Assembly: GCF_030814215.1 (NCBI RefSeq)
Contig: NZ_JAUSUT010000001.1
Coordinates: 310,001 to 374,000 of the forward strand
Source: Amycolatopsis thermophila
Lineage (GTDB): Bacteria > Actinomycetota > Actinomycetes > Mycobacteriales > Pseudonocardiaceae
Reading direction: 5' to 3'
Length of the DNA stretch: 64,000 nt
Made by a program: the position numbers and the translations under genes. Below are positions 53,938-61,511 of this stretch, in pieces. The stretch's first letter is position 1. Every line of letters begins with the position of its first letter. The notes under the pieces are model-generated. The model had not been told where the DNA came from and did not search any database. It saw nothing but the letters and a program-made list of their open reading frames with translations.

Positions 53938-54933
53938 ATGGATTTCGGTGTGGTGCTGCAGACGGACCCGCCCGCGCGCGAGGTCGTCCGGCTGATGAAG
54001 GCCGCGGAGGACTGCGGGTTCGGCTACGGCTGGACCTTCGACTCCGTCGTGCTGTGGCAGGAGCCGTTCGTCATCTACTCGCAGATCCTCGCCGCGACCT
54101 CGGCGATGACGGTCGGGCCGATGGTGACCAGCCCGGGCACGCGGGACTGGTCGGTGACCGCGTCGCTGTTCGCCACGCTCAACGACATGTTCGGCAACCG
54201 GACGGTGTGCGGGATCGGGCGCGGCGACTCCGCACACCGGGTGATCGGCAAGCGTCCGTCCACTTTGGCCACCCTGCGGGACGCGATGCACGCGATCAAG
54301 GAGCTGGCCGAGGGCCGGGAGGTCGTGCTCGGCGACACCCCGGTGCGGATCCCGTGGGTGCGCGGCGGGCGGCTGGAGATGTGGATGGCCGGGTACGGGC
54401 CGAAGGCGCTGCAGCTGGCCGGCGAGCACGCCGACGGGTTCATCCTGCAGTGCGCCGACCCGGCGATCGCCGCGTGGACCATCGGCTCGGTCCGCGAAGC
54501 GGCCCGTGCGGCGGGACGGGACCCGGCGGGGATCACGATCTGCGTCGCGGCCCCGGCGTACGTCGGCGACGACCTGCCGCACCAGCGGGACCAGCTGCGG
54601 TGGTTCGGCGGGATGGTCGGCAACCACGTCGCCGACCTGGTCGCCCGATACGGCGAGTCCGGGCCGGTGCCGCACGAGCTGACCGATTACATCCGCGAGC
54701 GGCAGGGCTACGACTACACGCACCACGGCAAGGCGGACAACCCGTCGACGGACTTCGTGCCCGACGAGATCGTCGACCGGTTCTGCCTGACCGGCCCCGC
54801 GGCCGCTCACGTCGCGCGGCTGCAGGAACTGGCCGCGCTGGGGGTCGACCAGTTCGCGGTCTACCTGATGCACGACCAGCGTGAGCAGACGCTGTCCGCC
54901 TACGGCGAGGAGATCATCGGCAAGCTCGGGTGA
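53938..54933 (+). CDS. F420-dependent LLM-class oxidoreductase (TIGR03842 type)
   Basis: 331 residues. Luciferase-like TIM barrel: MDFGVVLQTDPPAREVVRLM at the start, GPMVTSPGTRDWSVTASLFA, GIGRGDSAHRVIGKRPSTLA, and WMAGYGPKALQLAGEHADGF. Family members are predicted to use coenzyme F420. ATG 53938 comes nine bases after the dihydropyrimidinase stop, so it is part of that operon. No flavin/FeS dihydropyrimidine dehydrogenase is nearby, so this enzyme could perform or reverse the pyrimidine-ring reduction; that is a hypothesis. Confidence 0.9.
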   Translation: MDFGVVLQTDPPAREVVRLMKAAEDCGFGYGWTFDSVVLWQEPFVIYSQILAATSAMTVGPMVTSPGTRDWSVTASLFATLNDMFGNRTVCGIGRGDSAHRVIGKRPSTLATLRDAMHAIKELAEGREVVLGDTPVRIPWVRGGRLEMWMAGYGPKALQLAGEHADGFILQCADPAIAAWTIGSVREAARAAGRDPAGITICVAAPAYVGDDLPHQRDQLRWFGGMVGNHVADLVARYGESGPVPHELTDYIRERQGYDYTHHGKADNPSTDFVPDEIVDRFCLTGPAAAHVARLQELAALGVDQFAVYLMHDQREQTLSAYGEEIIGKLG

Positions 54934-55423
54934 GCCCCCGCTGGGTGCCCGGCGCAGGAGTCCTGCGCCGGGCTGGTGCGGACCGTCGAGCGGGCGGCCG
55001 AGCTGCGCGGGCTGGTCGCGGTCGCGGCAGCGCGGGCGATGAGTTGAGCGCGGCGGTCGCCCGGCCGGTGCACGAACCGCCCGGCGGAGCTCGCTCCGGT
55101 GCTACGGCCGCACCGTCAGTCCACGAGGCGGCCCAGGTCGGCCAGTCGCCCTGACCGCCGCCGTCCGGCTCGTGCTGGAGCGCGACCGGGTCCCGAGCAG
55201 CTGGAAGTCGTCCTAGCCCGGCGCAGCTCCCGAGGAGGTGCGCTCAAGGCGGCGCGGCTGCCGGGGTGCCTGTGACAGCGCGAGCGGCCCCGTGGATCGA
55301 GGCGGGTGCCGGGATCGGCCCGAGGGGTGCCCTCCTGGACGTACCGTGTCCTCGGAAACCCTGCTGGGCCGGCCGGTGCACGAACCGCCCGGCGGAGCTC
55401 GCTCCGGTGCTACGGCCGCACCG
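54934..55423. other. 490-bp convergent intergenic region with duplicated terminator-like block
   Basis: Between two convergent genes. It contains both copies of a 66-bp direct repeat (listed), and no recognisable gene; frames here lack any family resemblance. The interval between copies (55127-55368) shows nothing I recognise. Confidence 0.7.
55061..55126. repeat. 66-bp direct repeat, copy 1 (terminator-like)
   Basis: Identical over 66 bases to 55369-55434. It holds two adjacent hairpins, CGGAGC-TC-GCTCCG (55085-55098) and CGGTGC-N7-GCACCG (55097-55115), and lies 128 bases after the LLM oxidoreductase stop. Confidence 0.9.
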
Positions 55424-55434
55424 TCAGTCCACGA
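55369..55434. repeat. 66-bp direct repeat, copy 2, covering the serine hydrolase 3' end
   Basis: Perfect copy of 55061-55126, 308 bases apart. It includes the stop and last codons of the serine hydrolase gene (stop at 55424-55426), so copy 2 is probably the original and copy 1 a duplicate. Confidence 0.9.
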
Positions 55435-56656
55435 TCGCCTGGTAGACCAGCTGGCGCAGGTACTGCCGGATCGGGTGGGTGCTGGAGGGCAGCAGCTGGG
55501 TGAAGAACAGCGCGGTGATCTCCGCCGCCGGGTCGACCCAGAACGCCGTGCTCGCCGCGCCGCCCCACGCGTACTCGCCTTTGCTGGACAGGGTTTTCGC
55601 CTTCACCGGGTCGGTCAGTACCGAGAAACCGAGCCCGAAGCCGAAGCCGTGGAAGGGCATTTCGGCGAACAGCGGACGGCCGTACCGCTCGAGGTCGACG
55701 CCGCCGGGCAGGTGGTTGCTCGCCATCAGGCCCACGGTGCGCGGCCCGAGCAGGCGGACGCCGTCGAGCTCGCCGCGGTTCAGCAGGAACTGGGTGAAGC
55801 GGTGGTAGTCGGCCGCCGTGGACACCAGTCCGCCGCCCCCGGACAGGCACGCCGGTTTCGTGCGGCCGACCTGGCTGAACCCCTCGTTGCGCACGGCCTT
55901 GCCGGTGGCGGGGTCGGGCACGTAGAGGGCGGCGAGCTCGTCGGCCGAGTCGGTGGCGAACCCGGTGCTGCCCATGCCCAGCGGTTCGAAGATCCGCCGG
56001 GCGAAGAACTCGTCGAGCGGCTGCCCGGACACCACCTCGACGAAGCGGCCGAGAACGTCGGTGGCCACGGAGTAGTTCCACTCCGAGCCCGGCTGGAAGA
56101 CCAGCGGCAACTCCGCCCATCGGCGCGTGCACTCGGCGAGGTCGGCGCCCGGCGGGGTGCCCCATTCGAAGCCGTTCTCCCGGTAGATCGCGTCGACCGG
56201 GTGGGAGTGGTGGAACCCGTAGGTCAAGCCCGCGGTGTGGGTGAGCAGGTGCCACACGCGGATCGGCTCGGTGGCGGCCTCGGTGACGGGTTTGAGCGCG
56301 GAGCCCTTGACGAACACGCGCGGCTCCGCGAACTCCGGCAGCCAGCGGGCGATCGGGTCGGTGAGCTCGAAGGCGCCCTCCTCGTACAGCATCATGGCGG
56401 CGACCGAGGTGATCGGCTTGGTCATCGAGAAGATGCGCCAGCGGGTATCGACCGCCACGTCGAGACCTGCCTCGACGTCGCGGTGCCCGCGCTTCGCGAG
56501 GTACGCGATCTTGCCGCGCCGCGAGACCACGGCCAGCCAGCCCGGAAGCAGGCCGTCATCGACGTAGCGGGCGAAGTAGTCCTCGATCCGGTCCAGCCGC
56601 CGCGCGTCGAACCCCACCTCGGCGGGGTCGGTGTCCACCTTCAGCTCCATTGCCAT
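55424..56656 (-). CDS. Beta-lactamase-fold serine hydrolase (EstB / class C-like)
   Basis: 410 residues, no signal peptide, so probably a cytoplasmic esterase rather than a beta-lactamase. The nucleophile is Ser77 in FSMTKP (SxxK), the catalytic Tyr lies in GSEWNYSVATDVLGRFVEV, and CLSGGGGLVSTAADYHRFTQ follows. Relatives include EstB and lovastatin-type acyltransferases. ATG 56656 has AGGAG twelve bases upstream; ATG 56650 is also possible. The last codons belong to a 66-bp repeat. Confidence 0.9.
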   Translation of the reverse strand: MAMELKVDTDPAEVGFDARRLDRIEDYFARYVDDGLLPGWLAVVSRRGKIAYLAKRGHRDVEAGLDVAVDTRWRIFSMTKPITSVAAMMLYEEGAFELTDPIARWLPEFAEPRVFVKGSALKPVTEAATEPIRVWHLLTHTAGLTYGFHHSHPVDAIYRENGFEWGTPPGADLAECTRRWAELPLVFQPGSEWNYSVATDVLGRFVEVVSGQPLDEFFARRIFEPLGMGSTGFATDSADELAALYVPDPATGKAVRNEGFSQVGRTKPACLSGGGGLVSTAADYHRFTQFLLNRGELDGVRLLGPRTVGLMASNHLPGGVDLERYGRPLFAEMPFHGFGFGLGFSVLTDPVKAKTLSSKGEYAWGGAASTAFWVDPAAEITALFFTQLLPSSTHPIRQYLRQLVYQAIVD

Positions 56657-56703
56657 GATCTCGTTGTACTCCTGGCGCTGCGGCTGGGGCCAGGCCTGCG
56701 AGG

Positions 56704-57233
56704 TCAGGACTGTCCGGAAGGCAGACACGCGCCGGGGTGCGACCGGCGCTGCGGCGCTCCCTCGGGCCGGTACTCGAAGTGCGACCATTCGTTGTCGTAG
56801 ACGCGGTACAGGTGGTGGCGGGCGCCGTGCAGCTCGAGCCAGCGCGCCGCCTCCTCGGGGCGCACGTCGAGCGCCGTGCCGGCCACGTGCTTCGACTCGG
56901 CGGGCGGCAGACCCGCGGCCTGGCGGCCCGCCGCACGTCGGCCGCGTACAAGCGCTGCTGCTCCCCGGCGTCGCGGTAGCCCGAGGTGAGGCCGATCAGC
57001 ACACCGTCCCGCCGCAACGCCCGGGTGCGCGCGTCCGCGAACGCGGCCCGGGCCGCCGGGGTCAGGCCGGTGACGTCTGCGGCCGGGAAGCGAACGGCGA
57101 GGGCCCACCGGCAGGCGACGAACCGCGCCCGCCCCGGCGCGAGCACCCCGGCCGGGAGGAGCAGCACCACGGCGAGCACCCGGGTGACCAGCGAGTACGC
57201 CCGGACTTTCCAGGCACGACGAGAACGGGGCAT
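56704..57233 (-). pseudogene. VanY-type D-Ala-D-Ala carboxypeptidase (M15), frameshifted
   Basis: From ATG 57233 a basic N-terminus, one membrane segment (LVTRVLAVVLLLPAGVLAPG) and the M15 start GLTSGYRDAGEQQRLYAADV are encoded. Near 56925-56940 the frame must change: the next frame gives LPPAESKHVAGTALDVRP, LYRVYDNEWSHFEYRPEG and a stop at 56704. Both zinc-ligand regions (SKHVxGxAxD and ExxHFE-like) exist but in different frames. One base lost in a run of GCC/CGG would explain it. Recent inactivation or a sequencing error. Confidence 0.8.
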
Positions 57234-57357
57234 GGGGATTCCTTCCGGACCAACCGATGTCCGGAGTCTCGCCACACCTGGTCATGCTGTCGAAGACAGA
57301 AGTGAACGGTTCGATGCGGAAAACGCATGATCGCCGGGGACCGGGGGAAGGAATGAG

Positions 57358-57429
57358 TGCGCGATACTGGGATCGAACCAGTGACCTCTACCGTGTCAAG
57401 GTAGCGCTCTCCCGCTGAGCTAATCGCGC
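57358..57429 (-). tRNA. tRNA-Val (anticodon GAC)
   Basis: The minus strand folds as a cloverleaf: acceptor GCGCGAT/ATCGCGC, D-arm AGCTCAGCGGGAGAGC, anticodon arm CTACC-TTGACAC-GGTAG, T-arm with GGTTCGATCCC. Discriminator A; CCA is not encoded. 72 bases. Confidence 0.97.
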
Positions 57430-57454
57430 GGAAAGGCCTCTCGTGGGGCCGTGG

Positions 57455-57527
57455 AGCGGACGACGGGATTCGAACCCGCGACCCTCACCTTGGCAAGGTG
57501 ATGCGCTACCAGCTGCGCTACGTCCGC
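57455..57527 (-). tRNA. tRNA-Gly (anticodon GCC)
   Basis: Cloverleaf on the minus strand: acceptor GCGGACG/CGTCCGC, D-arm AGCGCAGCTGGTAGCGC, anticodon arm CACC-TTGCCAA-GGTG, T-arm GGTTCGAATCC. Discriminator T; CCA not encoded. 25 bases upstream of tRNA-Val, so probably one transcript. Confidence 0.97.
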
Positions 57528-57633
57528 CTGTGGCACCGGTGTCCCGGCGTCGGAGACGACTTTAACGGATCGCCGAATGGCGCTCGCAACCACCCGGGGT
57601 GACGGGCCGGCACCGCCGGTCACCCCGGGACCG

Positions 57634-58434
57634 TCAGCGGCCGGCGGCGCGCTCGGCCGCCTTCTCCGCTCGCCACTCCTCGTCGGTCTTGCCGCGGCGC
57701 CAGTAGCCCGAGATGGACAGCAGGTCCTTGCGCACCCCGCGCTCGTCGAGCAGGTACCGGCGCAACTCGCGCACGAAACCGGCCTCGCCGTGGACGAACG
57801 CCTGCACCGTGCCCGGCGGGAACTCCAGCCCGCGCACCGCGGCCACCAGGTCGTCGCCCGCGGACCGGTGCAGCCACCGGATCTGCGCGTCGCCCTTGGT
57901 GGCCAGCGGCTGCTCCTCGTCGGGGTCCGCCACCTCGACGAACACCTTCACCGGCACGCCCGCCGGCATCGCCTCCAGCGCCACCGCGATCGCGGGCAGC
58001 GCGCTCTCGTCGCCCACCAACAGGTGCCAGTCCGCCTCCTCGACCGGCGAGTAGGCGCCGCCCGGACCGGACAGCAGCAGCTCGTCCCCCGGCTGCGCGT
58101 TCGCGGCCCACGGGCCGCCGAGCCCCTCGTCGCCGTGGTGCACGAAGTCGAGCGCGAGCTCACCGGCCTCCGGGTCGTGGTAGCGCACGGTGTAGGTCCG
58201 CATCACCGGCCACTGCTCACGCGGCATCTCGGCGCGGATCACACCCATGTCGAACGGCTCGGGGTACGCCACGCCCTCCTGCGGGAACAGCATCTTCACA
58301 TACGCGTCGGTGAACCCGTTCGGCTGGAAATCGGCCAAACCGGGCCCACCGGCGACGATGCGGATCATGTGCGGTGTCAGCCGCTCGGTGCGCAGCACCC
58401 GCAGCCGGACCGCCGGCCGGGACTTGCCTGCCAT
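57634..58434 (-). CDS. Siderophore-interacting protein (ferric-siderophore reductase)
   Basis: 266 residues. An FAD-binding domain (about 10-130; MRTYTVRYHDPEAGELALDF, with the SIP-type RTYTVR) and an NAD(P)H domain (about 135-260; LLVGDESALPAIAVALEA, AFVHGEAGFVRELRRYLL) as in ViuB. It releases iron from imported ferric siderophores. ATG 58434 lies 30 bases downstream of an iron box, so DtxR/IdeR-type repression by iron is expected. No siderophore synthesis genes are in the window. Confidence 0.94.
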   Translation of the reverse strand: MAGKSRPAVRLRVLRTERLTPHMIRIVAGGPGLADFQPNGFTDAYVKMLFPQEGVAYPEPFDMGVIRAEMPREQWPVMRTYTVRYHDPEAGELALDFVHHGDEGLGGPWAANAQPGDELLLSGPGGAYSPVEEADWHLLVGDESALPAIAVALEAMPAGVPVKVFVEVADPDEEQPLATKGDAQIRWLHRSAGDDLVAAVRGLEFPPGTVQAFVHGEAGFVRELRRYLLDERGVRKDLLSISGYWRRGKTDEEWRAEKAAERAAGR

Positions 58435-58463
58435 ACGCCGCTCCTTGTTCCGTTCACTGCCTG

Positions 58464-58482
58464 CGCGGTTAGGCTACCCTAA
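58464..58482 (-). promoter_or_regulatory. DtxR/IdeR iron box
   Basis: GGTTAGGCTACCCTAA (58467-58482) differs at one position from the right part of the 19-bp actinobacterial consensus TTAGGTTAGGCTAACCTAA. It lies 30-48 bases before the siderophore-interacting protein start, overlapping the likely promoter. Confidence 0.75.
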
Positions 58483-58799
58483 TTCCGCGGGGGTAACCGG
58501 CGATGGCGTCATCTCCCGTCCGTCGGACCGCCCCGCAGCCGTCGAGGCACGCTCCAGCGACTCGCCACCCGACCAGTCCAGCGCCGGGCGGGAGGCGCCT
58601 CGGCCGGATCACCGCCGTCCGTCCACAAGGGACGTGCCGAGCACGTGCAGCGCTGAGGCATTGGCCCGACCGGCCGATGCGCGCCGGTGAGGTCGCCGGG
58701 CTCCGCAGGGTGTCGCGCGCGGGGAGGTGTCGGCGTCAGTTGCGCACCGCGGAGGCGGCGATCGCGTCGGCTGATGCTTATCTTGGTCATCGTGGTGAG

Positions 58800-59200
58800 C
58801 GGGGGTGCCGGTGAGACGTCGACGCTGACCGAGTAGCAGCGGCTGTTCCCGTTCACCGGCGGGCACAGCAAGAGGTAGTCCGCCCAGGCGAGTCGCTCCA
58901 CTGCCGCACGGTCAGGCCGTCCGGCGCCCGCAGCGCACGGTTCGTCCGATGGGTGCACCAGGCTCATCCCCGCGCCGACCCCGGCGATCACCACCGCCAC
59001 CGCGGCCACCGCACCCGCGACGCGCCGTTGCCTGCGGCGCCGCCGGATCCCGCACCTCCCGCGGCCTGTCTGTGCTGCGGGTCCGCCTTGGCGCCCGAGA
59101 CGCGGTGCTCGCCCGTGCGCGCGGCCTGGCTGCGCAACCGTCCCCACTGCGCGCCCAGGACCGAGGCGACCTCCTGATTGTCGCGGTCCTCGTAGAGACG
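58800..59200 (-). pseudogene. Remnant of an ECF (SigE-like) sigma factor and its membrane partner
   Basis: On the minus strand from about 59200 one frame reads RLYEDRDNQEVASVLG and then GRLRSQAAR, matching region 4.2 of sigma factors. A second frame from about 59050 reads RRRRRQRRVAGAVAAVAVVI followed by a membrane segment, like the protein that follows such sigma genes. Region 2 and most of both genes are gone and the frames do not join. The surrounding 58483-58800 and 59200-59326 show no gene. Identification rests on short stretches. Confidence 0.5.
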
Positions 59201-59326
59201 TGACGAACGGCGCGACGCCGGGGTGCGCCGGGGTCACCGACGCCTGCTGAACCACCGACCAAAGTCGGACCCGCACCCGCCTCCGGACCGATGCCCGCGG
59301 CCGTTCCGGCGTGTGATCATCCGCGG

Positions 59327-59947
59327 GTGACCGCGCCCGCCGGACTCTTCCGGACACTCGTGCTGGACATCGGCGCCCCGCTCGCCCTGTTCTACGGCCT
59401 CCGCGGGGCCGGAACCGGCGACACGACGGCGCTGCTGGTGAGCGCGGTGCCGCCCGCGGTCACCGTCGTCGTGACCGCGTGGCGGGCCCGGCGGGCCGAC
59501 GCGCTGGCGGTCGCCGTGGTCGCCGGGACCGTGCTCGGCGCCGTCGCGGCCCTGCTCGGCGGCGGCCCCCGCGAACTGCTGGCGCGCGGCGCGTGGTTCA
59601 CCGCGCCGGCCGGGTTGTGGACGCTGGCCACCCTGCTGCGCCGCCAGCCGCTGACCTACGAGGTGACCCGGACCTTCCTCGTGCACCGGGCCACGATCAT
59701 GGACCGGCTGTGGGACACCGACCGGAGCTTCCGCGCGGCCTGGCGGTCCATCACGATCTGCTGGGGTGTGGCGGCACTCGCCGACAGCGCCCTGCGGCTC
59801 GTCATGGCCTACACCCTGCCGGTCGCGGTGGTCCCGGCTCTCGACACCGCGCTGACCATCGTCACCATCGTCGTCCTGCAGCTGCCCACCCACCTGCTGC
59901 TGCGCCGCTCCGGCCACTGGCACAGCCTGTTCGGGCCCAGCGCGTGA
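59327..59947 (+). CDS. VC0807-family membrane protein
   Basis: 206 residues, about six membrane segments. Recognisable are TLVLDIGAPLALFYGLRGAG, TALLVSAVPPAVTVVVTAWR and the inner-loop TFLVHRATIMDRLWDTDRSF. Function unknown. GTG 59327 matches where related proteins begin; an ATG at 59291 in the same frame adds a poorly conserved stretch. Convergent with hemW, 16 bases apart. Confidence 0.75.
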   Translation: MTAPAGLFRTLVLDIGAPLALFYGLRGAGTGDTTALLVSAVPPAVTVVVTAWRARRADALAVAVVAGTVLGAVAALLGGGPRELLARGAWFTAPAGLWTLATLLRRQPLTYEVTRTFLVHRATIMDRLWDTDRSFRAAWRSITICWGVAALADSALRLVMAYTLPVAVVPALDTALTIVTIVVLQLPTHLLLRRSGHWHSLFGPSA

Positions 59948-59963
59948 CGCGCCGGGCCACTGC

Positions 59964-61169
59964 TCAGGGCGCCAGGCGCCGCACGAGCCCGTCGGCCAGC
60001 AGGCGCCCGCGGAAGGTCAGCACACAGCGCCCCTTCTCGGCGAAAGCTGCCGGGTCGAGCAGGCCCTCGGCGACCGCCAGCCCGGCCTCCCGGACGCCGG
60101 CGGCGTCGAGGGCGGACAGCGGCAGCCCTTCGGCCAGCCGCAGTTCCAGCATGATCCGCTCGAACGCCTGCTCCTCGGCGGTCAGCACCTCGCGGCCGGC
60201 CTCCGGCGAACCGCCCTCGGCGAGGGCCGACGCGTACCGCGCCGGGTGCTTCACGTTCCACCACCGCACGCCGCCGACGTGGCTGTGCGCGCCCGGTCCG
60301 GCTCCCCACCAGTCGCCGCCGCGCCAGTAACCGAGGTTGTGCCGGCACGCCGCGGCTTCCGAGGCCGCCCAGTTCGACACCTCGTACCAGGTCAGCCCGG
60401 CGCCGGACAGGACCGAGTCGATCAACTCGTAGTCCGCCGCCAGCACGTCCTCGTCGGGCGCGGGCAGCTCGCCCTTCCGGACGCGGCGGGCCAGCGCGGT
60501 GCCGTCCTCGACGATCAGCGAGTACGCCGACACGTGGTCGACCCCGGCCGCCAGCACGGCGTCCAGCGAGGCGCGCAGGTCCGCGGTCCGCTCCCCCGGC
60601 GTGCCGTAGATGACGTCGAGGTTCACGTGCTCGAACCCCGCCGCCCCGGCCTCGCGCGCGGCGGCGACCGGGCGGCCCGGGGTGTGGGTGCGGTCCAGGA
60701 TCCGCAGCACGTGCGGGGCCGCCGACTGCATCCCGAGCGAGACGCGCGTGTACCCGGCCGCGCGGACGCCCGCGAAGAACTCGGGCGAGGTCGACTCGGG
60801 GTTGGACTCGGTGGTCACCTCGGCGCCGGGCGCGAGGCCGAACGCGTTGCGCACCGCGTCGAGCACGTCGGCCAGCCCGTCGGCCCCGAGCAGCGACGGC
60901 GTGCCGCCGCCGACGAACACCGTCTCGGCCGCCGGGGCGGCGCCCAGCGCCCGCGCGCCCAGGTCCAGCTCGCGCCGCAGCCCCTCCAGCCAGGACTGCG
61001 GCGAGGCGCTCGTGCCCAGCTCACCGGCGGTGTAGGTGTTGAAGTCGCAGTACCCGCAACGGGTCGCGCAGAAGGGCACGTGCACGTACACGCCGAACGG
61101 CCGCGTTCCCAGGCCCGCCAGCGCGTGCTCCGGCAACGCGAACGCCGCCGGCGCGGAAGTCTCACTCAC
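59964..61169 (-). CDS. hemW: Heme chaperone HemW (HemN-like radical SAM protein)
   Basis: 401 residues. The radical SAM cluster is Cys34-xxx-Cys38-xx-Cys41 in FCATRCGYCDF; ETVFVGGGTPSLLG and LDVIYGTPGERT are family motifs, with the HemN C-terminal domain after about 300. Absence of the fourth Cys of true HemN (CxxxCxxC followed by F) fits HemW, which delivers heme to apoproteins, not coproporphyrinogen oxidase. GTG 61169 has GGAAGGG before it. Position matches Rv2388c. Confidence 0.93.
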   Translation of the reverse strand: MSETSAPAAFALPEHALAGLGTRPFGVYVHVPFCATRCGYCDFNTYTAGELGTSASPQSWLEGLRRELDLGARALGAAPAAETVFVGGGTPSLLGADGLADVLDAVRNAFGLAPGAEVTTESNPESTSPEFFAGVRAAGYTRVSLGMQSAAPHVLRILDRTHTPGRPVAAAREAGAAGFEHVNLDVIYGTPGERTADLRASLDAVLAAGVDHVSAYSLIVEDGTALARRVRKGELPAPDEDVLAADYELIDSVLSGAGLTWYEVSNWAASEAAACRHNLGYWRGGDWWGAGPGAHSHVGGVRWWNVKHPARYASALAEGGSPEAGREVLTAEEQAFERIMLELRLAEGLPLSALDAAGVREAGLAVAEGLLDPAAFAEKGRCVLTFRGRLLADGLVRRLAP

Positions 61170-61290
61170 CCTTCCAGTGTCCCTGATCGTTTCCGCGCGC
61201 CAGTGTGCCGGAGATTTTTTCAGCGTGATGCGTATCCCAGGATGCGGAGCGGGCTGGACCACATCCTGAGCAGCGTGGCACGCTGATGCG

Positions 61291-61377
61291 GTGACTTATG
61301 CCGGAGTGCTCCTCGTGGTGCGTCGCCACGTCGACTTCCGGCGTGTCGCCAGCGCCCTGTGCCGCGAGACGAACTGA
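61291..61377 (+). CDS. Short leader peptide upstream of sirA
   Basis: GTG 61291 opens 28 codons ending at TGA 61375-61377. The product contains VVRRHVDFRRVASALCRE. I know similar RRHVDxxRVxxxLC peptides ahead of sulfur assimilation genes in actinobacteria (annotated as putative leader peptides). It lies 134 bases before sirA and lacks a Shine-Dalgarno sequence, so it may be read from a leaderless transcript. It probably attenuates the operon in response to cysteine or translation speed; the mechanism is inferred. Confidence 0.75.
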   Translation: MTYAGVLLVVRRHVDFRRVASALCRETN

Positions 61378-61511
61378 CGCCGCCCACCGCCACCAGCTAG
61401 GACCAGCGGGCGCCGTCTCGCCGCGGACCGCCATCCCTTTCCATGGGTTGTGACCAGGGCATATCCGTGTGCGCGGCGCCTACGCGAGAGCTCCCCCGGA
61501 AGGACTCCAAC

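Noticed and set aside
51589-54873. 1094-codon minus-strand frame opposite the pyrimidine operon
   Set aside because: Antisense shadow of four clearly coding genes.
54930-55154. Short plus-strand frame after the LLM oxidoreductase gene
   Set aside because: It runs through the 66-bp duplicated terminator block and has no resemblance to a protein.
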